Assembly: GCA_024699855.1 (NCBI GenBank)
Contig: JAMPIQ010000002.1
Location: 6,386,001-6,450,000 of the forward strand
Direction of reading: 5' to 3'
Source of the DNA: Aphelenchoides besseyi
Taxonomy: Eukaryota; Nematoda; Chromadorea; Rhabditida; Aphelenchoididae
DNA: 64,000 nt
The notes under the pieces were generated by a model. The model was given only the letters and a program-made list of their open reading frames with translations. It searched no databases and was not told where the DNA came from. Numbering within the stretch: the stretch's first letter is position 1; every line of letters starts with the position of its first letter. The position numbers were made by a program, and so were the translations under genes. Shown here one piece after another: positions 46,021 through 57,300 of this stretch.

Positions 46021-47669
46021 CTTCAGTTTGTAATGTTTTCCGAAGATTTTGAAGCTAAACACAACGTGGTGTTAAGTGAATGAGCGTATATCAATTCGAC
46101 TTCTATATCGTTTAAAATAATGAGCACGAAAAATGATTTCATTTTTTCGTTCTAATCCGCAAAGTTCAATTGTTTGTTTTAGCCTTGAATCATCAAAGAA
46201 CGATGACGCGTTCAGATTTCAGGGAAGTTCAAAAGAAATCTCGACTGTGAATCGAGTTTAGTTAAACATTGAACTTTAGAAGATCGGGGTTTGAACAAAA
46301 CGTAAATGAGAAGAACAATATCACTTGGAAGTGACTAAACACCTTTGTTTCAAACGAACTAGTCTATCAGGTATAGGTTCTGCAAGAAAATGAAATCTGA
46401 GAGGACACTTGAACCTGGTGCTAAGAAATCGCAGATCGATAAGTTCAACTGTTTCCAACTCAAAGGAGGTTGAAAATGTTTCTTTATTCCACGATATTGT
46501 TTTCGTTTATGCCAATCAAAACTGACGATAAGATGCACGTTTCATCAAATTCGTGTGAAGTGTTTCTCCGAACGGTGAAAAAAGAAGATCGCACTTATGA
46601 TCGTCGTGAGCGATTCGAGTGGTGAATTTCTGTGACGCACATTTTTCCTCACCTTTGGGGCCTTAACGCCTGATTTCGTTGAACCAAACGTTTTGTTTAC
46701 TGTCATTGTATGTGTGTTGTTAAGCAAAAAACGCAACTAAATATAATGCAGTTGAAGTTTCAAGTTTAAATTTACAATGTGCATCTTACAACCTCCGCAT
46801 GCGAATCCTCATTTTTGCAAATGTTTTATCATTTCTAAGTCATGGTACACGAAGATCAACGTCAAATAGTGTTTCTGTTTTCTATATTGAAAGCGTACAA
46901 TCTTTTCGTTTTGTAGCAAATCCGCGATATTTTCATCCATTCTATGTCATCGATACTCTTTGGTTTCGACATCCAATGGTCACGAGTGGTATTGTCGTAA
47001 GCTTGTATAGTAAACAGCTTTTTAAAAGACGCAAAAAGATGTTCAGATGACTGAAAGAGCCAATTTATGTTCGTCTATGAGCCCAACAATTAAACGGGAC
47101 CATCTGTTTAAAGGGGATGATGTCCAATGATACGATGTTGGTGTTTGGAACGGATAATAGCTCATGCAATAACTGGTTTTTAATCCCCATTTGCAAATAA
47201 CATTTTGTTTGTGAAACCCAATAGTTTTCCGAAAAGAAATTGTTGTTGAGATCGAACATCATTCTTTGGAAATCGACTAAACTGCACATTACAACCCTTG
47301 ATTATAATCTCAACAATATCCGGACATTAAAGCTAATCACGTTGACATTTAAGAGAATTTCTCGATGGCCAAGATCGTTGATGGATTGGACAAGAAGATT
47401 AAGCAATTCAAGTTCTCAGTTGATTTAAGCTTCGACTAACTACGTTCAGCACTTAAATTAATTTTTAGCTTTTAATATCTTAAGAACTAATCTTCTGATT
47501 TATCGTACACCTTGTGATTGCAATTATGAGTTTATTTTTGAAGATGCAATCAAATAGAATGATAATTACATAGCTAGCACAGTATAAGGTTGGGAAGAGC
47601 TCAAAGGGTGAAAGACTATGGCAACAATTTTACATTTGGATTGGAAATGTGTCCACTAAAACATCTTTC
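46021..47669. other. Intergenic
   Basis: About 1.6 kb with no supported gene. Confidence 0.4.
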
Positions 47670-48338
47670 TCAGCTCAAATTCAAGTTGTCCACAACAATC
47701 AACGACATTGGACAAATGCAACGCAGTGAAGCAAGAAATGATTGGACATCTGTGACGGTAAAACCTTTCTTGAGGCCATCTTCCGCGTCAATAATAACGT
47801 CCGACTTGCCAGCTTTGTCTCCAGGTAAACATCTAAAAAATAAAAGACGATTAAACGAGAATATTAAAGCTAGTGGTTTAAGGCTTTTCCACTCTCAAAT
47901 ATTGAAATTTAAATGGATTTGTGCTCTTTCAAAAACATAGTGCAAAGATGTCTTTTAGATTGAGATGTGGGAGTATCTGATTAATTTGATTAAACATACC
48001 GACGATAATCCAATGCCCAGTACAATTCGTGGTCTCGTGCTTTGCCCCAGGCTCTGCGTATGGGAAACTTTCCACAATTTTGATCTGAAAGGTGACAATA
48101 AGGAAACGTTCGAATTGTGAAACAACATTTTACAGAACTTAAAATCAACTTTGGATTAAACGACGAATGCTTGTAAAGAAGACAACAAAGTTTGTTACTC
48201 ACCTTCAAACCAAACAACCCTAATGTTTTTCGTAAGGACGTATTTCTGCTTCAATATAGGGAATACATGATAGCGCTTCAAAACAAGAACGTCTTCATTC
48301 AATTTGACAAACTCGTCTTCGTACAACGTTTCCGGCAT
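47670..48338 (-). CDS. Small PH-like-fold protein, 127 residues
   Basis: Three exons: 48338-48203, 48084-48000 and 47832-47670. They join in phases 1 and 2 to exactly 127 codons plus stop. The product starts MPETLYEDEFVKLNEDVLVL, continues KRYHVFPILKQKYVLTKNIR, and has a Trp/Gly block (IRRAWGKARDHELYWALDYR). It ends with CLPGDKAGKSDVIIDAEDGL and KKGFTVTDVQSF. This order of beta-strand pieces, a WGK...W.LD.RR block and a 'vilD...gf.vtdv' end matches a widespread small PH-like cytosolic protein family of unknown function. A premature stop is seen if the last intron (47833-47999) is not removed. A TATA box (GTATAAAAG) lies about 85 bases upstream. Confidence 0.7.
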
Positions 48339-48420
48339 CGTCAAAATAATTATGTGATAAGATTTGGATGAAGCAGTAGAGCAGGAAGGTGAATGCAATG
48401 ATAGAAGTTGAGTTGCGCCG

Positions 48421-48429
48421 TTTCTTTTA
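48421..48429 (-). promoter_or_regulatory. TATA box
   Basis: On the minus strand GCGTATAAAAGAAAC, about 85-90 bases upstream of the ATG at 48338. Confidence 0.5.
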
Positions 48430-48805
48430 TACGCTCAAACAACAGCTTTCAATTGCACCGCCCAACTCTCCACCCTCAATTTCAAGCCGTCATCAATAAT
48501 CGACCAGCAACCCGTAAGCTAAAGACCTGCCCTTTGGTGCCAATGAGCGGATTCCTTTGCTCTTTCAAAAAGTAAGACTTCGCGTTGTGAGACGGTCTTT
48601 TGGATGATTTGTATCAATCGGGTTTATATTACTGGCTTCACTGTGACGATGAATCCCGTTTGCGTGGAAAATTAGTCAGATAACGGTAATTAGTAAAAAT
48701 ACAATGACATCAACGACAAAAGACCACGTTTATTGTTTTTTGCTAAAATAAACAACTGGTTAAGAAGATACGAAGACTCTTATTAATGCTCTAAAAACAC
48801 TTTTG

Positions 48806-49357
48806 AACTACCAATATTGCAACATCAAAACCTCGAACCCAATGTTTTCTCAAGTGTTAGATGTCAAGATCAATTACTATCGTCACAATCCATCTTTAAG
48901 TTACTTTCAAGCCATTGACGTGGGTCTTCATAGTCGTAAACTTCTTGAAACTCTCCAAGGTACCAACGAGCAGAATTTGCGGTTCGAATCCGATTTGGGA
49001 CGTGCAAGTTCGAAGCGGCTTTTGCAGCTTTTCTTGCGCAAATTCGGCCAATCGCTAAGCAGCTCTTGTGTATTTGTTGTTGTTCTGGATCCTCATTCTG
49101 GACTTGTTTGGTCTTCTAATCCTGTTGTCAACATTCTTAACGTTTTCGCACAAGTTTATCTCGAACTGTTGATCCGTTTATTTTTGTGTCAAGTTGGACG
49201 TCAATTGGAAATCTCGAAGATTGAACATCTACCACTCGTTCTCGATTGTTCATCGTCATTGTTACCGTACTTCTTTATCCTTCATTCTCACGTCAACTCT
49301 TCGCAACCTAACAAGAAGCCTGTAGACTTAATCCGCCTAACATTCAACATCAAATGA
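48806..49357 (+). CDS. Hypothetical open frame
   Basis: A single long open frame of about 183 residues, without an ATG at its very start (first in-frame ATG at about 48842). It includes SKRLLQLFLRKFGQSL and a hydrophobic VVNILNVFAQVYLELLIRLF. No recognised domain. It could be an exon of a gene I cannot complete or chance; there is no competing gene on the other strand. Confidence 0.3.
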   Translation, partial: NYQYCNIKTSNPMFSQVLDVKINYYRHNPSLSYFQAIDVGLHSRKLLETLQGTNEQNLRFESDLGRASSKRLLQLFLRKFGQSLSSSCVFVVVLDPHSGLVWSSNPVVNILNVFAQVYLELLIRLFLCQVGRQLEISKIEHLPLVLDCSSSLLPYFFILHSHVNSSQPNKKPVDLIRLTFNIK

Positions 49358-50103
49358 AAACCGGGAATCTGCACGTGCTCTAACCGATCCGAAAGATCCC
49401 TCGCTTGTTCTAATTTCGAAAACTTGCGGAACAAGATTAACAAATGTTTGGTCTCTGGGTGACAAAATCGAATGAAAACTTGACGTTCTGTTGACTATCT
49501 TCTTTACAGTAAACTATTGAGTATTACGATGTGATGAAAACTATTTTAAAGTAGAAAGAACTCAACGCAAACATCTGGCGAATGAAATTTGTTGTAAGCA
49601 ACATATCGGGAATATGTCCTCGAATAAGATGTTAGCTGCAATGTTAATTAGTCTTTTGAATTAAAACTCAGTTCTCAGAATCGCGTCCACTCATTAACAG
49701 TTTTCAAGTCGGATGTTAAAAACTCTCGAGTTTGGAGTCTTTCGGGACATTGAACAATCGACTGTACACGGAACTTAATATGAATATGATGTAGATGAGA
49801 TGGTTTTTCCAACTCGATTGCCATCTATATTAAACAACATGATGTTGCCATTACAGCGATGCATTTAAAACGAATTTGACTTGTGACGTTCGTACTCTTT
49901 TCCAATAATTGTTGGCTACAAAAGTCAGTAATAGGAAAGCACAACAATTTAACGTAAATGCTGCGACAAAAATAACTGTTTGCGTCAAACTAAACTGTTG
50001 ACAGTATGCTCATAAAGTCCAATTCAAGTCCTTTGGTATTCAGCAAGAAAATAATGTGATTGTGTTGTTAGAATAATTTTATTATCACTTTCTATTATGA
50101 AGA
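49358..50103. other. Intergenic
   Basis: No supported gene. AT-rich 3' flank of the transporter gene that follows. Confidence 0.4.
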
Positions 50104-52066
50104 TTAGTCTACACCACTTAGACTTCCGTAATAACTAACACCTCTCTTTCGTTGCAATGTTGAGTCGTTTTCGTAAAGTGTCTGAATCGGCAATAACGGC
50201 GGAGCTAGGGCCGAAAAATTTTTGACCACCAATTGAACTGAAGTTCCCTTAGTCTCCGGCAACAAGACGCACATTGCGAAGAATAGTGACAGACTTATCA
50301 AAAATAAAGACAAATAATAAGCGTATCCAATCGTATGTACCAACGAATAGCTCAAAACGACTATTATACTCAAGAGTACAGGGACGATTTGAAGTACCTA
50401 ATAAACAACATCATTTCATTTTAAATTTGTCAACCTACTTCCGCCGTTACAGCTTTTGCTGCAAAAGAACTCAATTCGTTCATCAGAATCATCGGTAAAC
50501 TGCCGACACCAAGTTTATATGCAACATGTCCCGATCCCATTGCAAGCAAACCAATGAGAGCTCCATAATGTGTACTCGAAGCAAAGGTCAGTCCCAGCCA
50601 TTCTATACAACAAAACATCGACATAACAAGGAAAAGTGGTCGACGGCCTACGCGTTCAATCAAATATGGTGAAACGAAACTGAACGGAGTAGTGAAAATG
50701 ACTATTCCGTTTATTCCAAACGATGCCTAAAAGATAACAGAGATAACCGATTAGTTGAAGATGCTACTTTGTTTGGATCAAAGCCAATATCCACCAAAAG
50801 CTGTTGGATATATTGAGCTTTCAATTGTATTGCAGATACCTAAAGTTTCCAGTTCAAATAAAATGAGATGTTGCTTACGGCCGGAATCATTCCAGAAATG
50901 ATAACTATAATGAATGTTCTTCTTAACAGACAAATCATGACCCGTTTATCCTCCCTCCAACCTCTTGGTCGCATCCTTCCAAATTGATCTCAACGAAAGA
51001 CGTGCGCAATTGTGAAGTTCTCGTTCTTTTGCATACTCGCCGAATATCCTCGCTAAAATCAATGACCGTTTACTACATTTACGTAGAGCTCACCGAAGTT
51101 CACGTCTTTGCCCTGATAATAAACAAGAGAGTTGAAAGCCGATTGTTTGTCGTGATTATTCAAAAACAGATGCTTAGGAGATTCCGGAAAGAATGTCGCA
51201 ATAATCAAATGCAAAGCACAGAATACGAGTGCAATTGCCGATAGCATCCAAAAATAATCGCGATTTCCGAACACTATCGGATGAATCAACGGTTGCAAGA
51301 GGAATTGAATAACGAAGTTGCCGGTACTCAACAAAAGAGCTGTGGTCCCTGTAACAATTGCGTGTTTAAATTCGTTGCTTGCAAAACAAAAACTTTCGAA
51401 AAAGATGCTTTCTTCTAACAAGATCCCCAACAACGTCATTCGCTTCGACTTACCGCGAAGATTTGCAGGAGAAAACTCCGATACGTAGACAATCAAAACA
51501 ATTTTCCTAAACTCTAACCGTATTCTAACGGGCAACAAAAGTTAATCGTACAGTGCCGTGTTAATGCCGCTTAGAAAGTGACTTAAAGCGAACAACTCAA
51601 CAGAAGTGAAAAACGAAGAAGAAATCGTGCAAACTCCCGCAATTATTCCCACAGTATTTCTGAAGCCAAACTTATCATTAGACTTCTTCTAATTGAATAC
51701 CTCAAGTAGATACTCATCCTTTTCCGTCCCCGATCCATTTGCTTCCCTACTATGTAGCCACCGACCAACATTCCGACGTAATTTAGAACCGCAACAAATG
51801 AATGAATCAAGTCCAACATACAAATTGACAATTAAGTTCAAAAGATTATTAACTTCGTATGTTCAACTCACTCATTTGATGTCAACGTAATTTTGTAGTT
51901 CTGATAAATTGACTCATTGAACATCTGGAAGAACCTTTTTGAGCCCTCAAATCTCACGAACCTGTTTTATTGGTATACTAAACACCGAAAGAATGTTGTT
52001 CTGCACTTCGGTAGCTGATGAGAAAATGGCATGAACTGCGGTGATGAACAGAATCCGGCGGTTCAT
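50104..52066 (-). CDS. SLC2/GLUT-like sugar transporter (MFS)
   Basis: Major facilitator family. The start MNRRILFITAVHAIFSSATE is followed by VLNYVGMLVGGYIVGKQMDR and GRKRMSIYL, the loop 2-3 motif G...(D/G)R.GR+. SGINTALKIVLIVYVSEFSP and ANLRG correspond to the sugar-porter segment before TM5, and PESPKHLFLNN to the PESPR motif after TM6. ERVGRRPLFL is the repeated motif in the second half, and LPETKGTS the PETKG motif after TM12. The usual charged residues are mostly present, but the TM7 QQLSG/QLS signature is not obvious. About ten introns of 40-110 nt; the joins I checked keep frame. It likely moves hexoses or related solutes across the plasma membrane. Confidence 0.88.
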
Positions 52067-52367
52067 TTTGCACTTTAACATTTAATCGAATAGAAAAGGT
52101 TTTCAAGTTCTGAACATGCGAAGGATGCATTTTGTTTTCTTATCAATTTTCACAGTCGCAAAAACACTGCTGGAAGACTGCTGTCTCAGGTATTCCAAGA
52201 GTCCATGGAATCAACACTCCGGACCACCCACGTAGTAAAATTAAGATGCGACGTCGAATTTCCCTGTTCAGCAAAAACAACATTATTAAAAAGCGTTATC
52301 GTGGTTGTTAGAAGCACAGGATGCAAACTTATAGATACAGTTTATTACTCTAGACAAACCAGAAAAT

Positions 52368-53573
52368 CTAAGTAAACTTGTGTAGAAACGAAAAGCACAC
52401 TAGTTCTTGAGTGTGAATCTCGCACCAGATTTGACTGTTAACCGAATAGCTGAAGTTATTTCTCGAACAAATTACATCGAATGTCGCGTTGAATTGACGA
52501 TTAGCTGCCTGTTGAATTTTTCTTTTGGCAATCGACGGTGATTCGGTCATTTGCTGTAAAATGAACTTATTAGAAGAAACAAATCGTTCTCACTTTTTCC
52601 ATTAAACTTTTCAGTTGTTCGTTATTGCATCGACCTGGATCCAACGTACGAATTTTGGTTCCTCGTGTTTTTGCTTTGGATGTTTTCGCCGGACTCAATT
52701 GATCGTATGAGAAGGTATCTGAAAGCAGCTTTACATTCAATTGAATAGAAACAACAAACTTGAATTGTCTAAGCCGGTTGGTTGTAAATAATCGGGCGAA
52801 TCATCTGGAGTGTACGGAATAGATTGAGTGGTTATTTCAGTTGGTGTGTATTGTGATGTTTCAAACTGAGGAACCTCTGGCGCATAAGTTTGCGATTGAG
52901 ATGTATAGGCTTCGGGTTGAGGTGTAAAGGATTCAGTTTGAGCGGTATAAGTCTCAGACTGTGAAGTATAAGGTTCGGGAGTGTAAGATTGAGCTTGAAC
53001 GGGTGCTTGTGTGTATTGTTCTCCATATGTTGGATTTGTTTGCAAATCAACATTAACGTAAGGTGCAGGAGTTACAATCTCAACGTTTGATGGCGGTCCC
53101 GCATTATCCGGTAGTGCATTTTCGTTATAACTTGGAAGATTGTTTGCGATTGGAGTTGATGCAGAAGGTTGTTGAGTGCCGATGTAATCCGCCGATGTAT
53201 AGATTGACGGTGGAACGAGAGCTTGTGGTGCTTGTTGATAAGATAATGGTTGTTGAGGCGAAACCTGAGGATACGAAGATGGTAGTTGAGCAGCCGTTGG
53301 TACATAGAAAGAAGAAAATGAGGGTGGGGGACGTAAAACGGGCGAGTAGGAGCTTCCATAATTGTTAGTGTTCGAATATCCAAAAGAATTGTAATTACCA
53401 CTACAGGAACTGCCACTGCACGATACAGACGACGCACAAGGATTCAGACAAACCGGCATTGAAGCAGGACAACCGCATTGAGAACTTCCTCCTGTGCCAA
53501 AAAATAAGGACGTAGTTGTAGGTACCAAAAGGACGAAAAGCAAAACTTTACACCACTGACCTTGTGTTGACAT
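52368..53573 (-). CDS. Ground-like domain secreted protein (GRL, hedgehog-related)
   Basis: The ATG at 53573 gives a signal peptide (MSTQGQWCKVLLFVLLVPTT). A Cys-rich N-terminal patch (CGCPASMPVCLNPCASSVSC) follows, then a long Pro/Gln/Tyr/Thr-rich linker with repeats such as SYTPEPYTSQSETYTAQ. The C-terminal ground-like domain spans three exons: RCNNEQLKSLMEKQMTESPS, QAANRQFNATFDVICSRNNF and IWCEIHTQELVCFSF. GRL proteins are nematode hedgehog-related secreted proteins, often expressed in epidermis and associated with cuticle. Introns are about 40-50 nt. An upstream in-frame ATG at 53666 would lengthen and weaken the signal peptide, so 53573 is preferred. Confidence 0.88.
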
Positions 53574-53964
53574 TTCAATTAAAGTGAGATAAATTTGTTG
53601 TTCGCGTTTGTTTGGTTTCAAATCTCCGTAAAAGATCTTTGTTAGAAGATGGATTATCACTTTCATCTATAAATTGATTCATTTGACGTTTAAATTCACG
53701 TTTTAAACAGGAATTCTATTTCCTGACATTGACAACTAATCCAAATAATCTCGATCTAAATCTTCATCTAATGTTTTGGTTTATTGACATCGAATATAAA
53801 GAATAGCAGCGCAATCCAGTTGTAATAACTGATGACTTAGTATCGTTGTTGGAAGAAGAAACAATGTTTGGTTTAGCTCTGTACACCACGAACAGAATGT
53901 TTGTTCGAACGAAAGAAGACTGCAGATGGACACATAAACGAGTAGAATCGTGTGTAATCGATGA

Positions 53965-54315
53965 TCAGCCAAGTTTATAAGCAAAACACACGACATCGCC
54001 CAAATACGCTTGACAGAAAATGTCCACAGGTGTGACTGCTGCGGCGATCTCGTTCATCGAACAAACGCATCCAAAGTAACCGCCAATTTTGTTTTTTGCT
54101 TTTTGTTCAATCACATTGACAGACTTCAAAAGCTCGGAACTCATGGATGACTGTAAATTGACAAAATGTTCAGAATTGAAGAAGCGACAAACCTTCATGA
54201 TCTCGGCTAAAGGTCGACTGTTACATCGCTGGGAATCGATTTCAACCTGAGCCTTAACCTCGCTAACAACGAGATGAAGCGAAAGAAGAGAAATCAGCCA
54301 CGAGCAAATTTTCAT
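53965..54315 (-). CDS. Short ground-like domain secreted protein (GRL)
   Basis: Two exons with a 42-nt intron. The signal peptide is MKICSWLISLLSLHLVVSEV. It is followed directly by a ground-like domain: RCNSRPLAEIMK, SSMSSELLKSVNVIEQKAKN, GYFGCVCSMNEIAAAV and FCQAYLGDVVCFAYKLG. It lacks the Pro/Gln linker of the neighbour at 52368, which lies about 390 bp downstream in the same orientation, so the pair looks like a tandem duplication with divergence. The longer frame from 54411 puts extra charged residues before the signal peptide and is not preferred. Confidence 0.82.
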   Translation of the reverse strand: MKICSWLISLLSLHLVVSEVKAQVEIDSQRCNSRPLAEIMKVCRFFNSEHFVNLQSSMSSELLKSVNVIEQKAKNKIGGYFGCVCSMNEIAAAVTPVDIFCQAYLGDVVCFAYKLG

Positions 54316-57300
54316 TCGGACGTAAAGTTTTATTGAATAACAGTCGAAATGATTAGTGCGCGTTTTTGAACCGAAATTGGTTTCCGACGGACGTCTTCCA
54401 TCACATCTCAACTAATTGCTCCAAAGGAAACAACTGTCCAAAAACGTCAAAAACATTAATTTGGAGGTTCAAAGAATGTCGCCGATTAAAAAGTTTTTGT
54501 CGTTCAGTTCAACTGGTTCTGTGAAACTGACGGTCACGCGCTTTCGATAGTTCGGTATCCAGTGGTTTCTCTTTTACAATTTCTCATTTCCGAAGAGCTC
54601 ATTTTTTCTCTCGAGGGCTGTGCTTTCAGGTCAATCGGTAACTTGAAATCGCGGTAATGAGAAAGAGAGAATGTTCGTTTCTAGAATCGAAATCATATTC
54701 AATTTTTCCATGAGTCAAATCAATCCGCTTGTCCAGTCGTCTGTCATGCATTTTAGATCGTCGGCACCGACTGTTTACTTGTAATTTTCTTTGTTTGAAT
54801 TCACAACTATTCCCCAGAGAACTCATTCCACGCAATAATAGTCAATCAATTGGCCCGTTTCCATTACTCAACAGTGGAACGTCAATGATGGTGGAGAGTG
54901 TTTGCGAAAAGCACTTTCGGAAACAACCAATGTCTTGATTTAGGATGTTTGCCATCTAAACATGAACGGAAATGAGCACATTCACAAAATCGATCTTTCT
55001 GTTTATTCACTGCGTCTACAGCAATCGATTCAGAGTGTGGAAATTAGGACATCGAGAATGTTGGCATTTAACAACTGATTACAATCCTCGCTTCATTTTC
55101 TTTTCTCGAACCTTAAGCATACTGTTATTTTGACGCTTATTAGCTGCTAATTAGATGGTACATTGACCAGAAAGTCTGTGCTATCAATTAGACGTCTAAC
55201 TTCGAAATACTCGATAGTCTCAAGAAAAACTTCTTTTACGTAAACCATCTTTACTTGACCTCCGAATGGTAATCGTTCGTTTAATTCCACTGAATGTCGA
55301 TTCTTTGGCGCCATTCACGAGTTGAAAAGACGACGTCTGGACAATTTACATTTTTTGTCTCTCAAACTTCGTTCCGTAAATTTCCGAACACGGTCGCCAA
55401 ACCGACCAAATGGCATCGAACACCTACATGGACCGCAAATGTTCGAAGAGTTTGTTGTCAAATGCGAAAAAGTGCCACAAAAGGAAGAAAATTCGAACAC
55501 AACACGGGAGTTTGGTCTTTTCTTTACCCTCTTCTCTTCGACGGCACACGCATTTTGCCGGCCAACGAGTGGTCTGAATGCTTGGCGTGGCTGTTGCATC
55601 CGCTTTCAAAAGTTCGACAGACTTTCAATTTGCCTTTTCAACCGCCGAAATTTCTTCGCGACTTCCGGACGTAAAGATTTTGATTGAAGTTTCGGCCAAA
55701 AGTGGGAAATTGTTTGGCTGTGGAACTTGAATCCCGATTACCTTCACGGTTTCAATATAAACTTTTCTGAAAGTTTGTTTCGTTGTTCGATGTTCGAAAC
55801 TCTTCAACCTTACGTCCTTCTAGATTCGCTTCATCATTTTAGCAGAATGTTATGGCCACAGAATCTGTGCTTTCCGCCGAAATCCTCACCAATTCGCAAA
55901 ACTATTGCGCGCAAAGTTCTTTCAATTCTTCTGATCACTTACGATTGTTTGCGATCGATGGTCGAAGACGGTCAAGAGACGATCGCTCAAGAAGTTGCAA
56001 CTCGTCTGAAATTGCGTAGAACCCAGAACCTTTCTGTATAATCGGATTCCTTTTTGATGGCACAAAATATGTGAACTTCCAAAGTGAAAGGTCTATTTAA
56101 CAGTCGGTCATAGCGACAGAAAACCGATCTATTCGTGAACTACAAACTGTCGCGCAGATTTGAACTCTTGAGCTCGTCGTGTGCAACTTACTCGTTCCCG
56201 TTGTTTATACATTTAACGATTAAAACACAGTTTTCACGTTTCCTATGTGCACTCGTGTAGGTACGAAACGATTAAACGAATGGGTAATCGTCACGGGCCA
56301 TTAGTTCAACGACGTTCCGTTTTTTGCGGAACCAATTTCCCGTTTCCTTTTGCCTTCTGTTCGCTTTAACTTGAGAACCAAATAACAAAAACGACTCTCG
56401 TGCGTTTTCTACTTTGCCGATATCAGTCAAATGGCCGTGAAGATTGAGCTCACTTAAAGTCAGCTGTTATTCGAAATGGCAACGTAAACGATCAAATTGC
56501 CGTTCCGTTGCCTTAGCGTTCCTTTATCATTTTTTGTCTGTTATACTTATTCTTCAGCGAACATTTCCAACCTTATTAACCGGCTTCACAGTTGACTGTG
56601 AACTCTTGTTACGTTCAATTTTTGATTTCCGTTTCTTTCATTGGCCTTCGGGTTTATGTTGAGAGTCAAATGCGCGACTATAAGTGGAAAGGTCGTTAAC
56701 GTACATAAGAAGCGTGTTTTCCTGCGCGTATTGCCTTTTTCTTTTCGATGGCTGCGTTTTTTAACTTCCGGTTCAGACGTGTAGCAACACGTTTTGGTCG
56801 TTTTTTGCGCTGCATAACATGAATATCGTCCGATTCGTTAGGACTCCAGGTATTGACACCGAGAGGAATTATGTGGTTTGAAGTCCATTCGATTAGTCAA
56901 CTGTTCAGATTTGTGCCACGGTCAACAATTGCGGTGCTTGACCTAATTCTCCAAACCGGATTCTGCCTTCATTGTTCGTTGGCCTTGAGCGGCATGTCAT
57001 ACGACATGTAATGAGCACAAAAAGAGCAGCCGCAAGTTTTGAGGGCATAATTCTGACCGCATCCGAATTTTTATTCAACTTCAATTTATTGTTTTTCTGG
57101 CTTCTAAGCAAAGTTGTCGGCCGCTTGGACATTGAAAGCCTCAGTTTTGATTAATTGTTCGACTTTATCAGATACCGACAGTTTGGAAGAAATGGTCATT
57201 TGCGAGCACCACTTCGTTTCCCCGGCCCTCGATCTTCTTGATACTAAACGTGACTGCGCAATTCGATGACCATCTGCGCGTTCGTCATCTATCCGATAAA

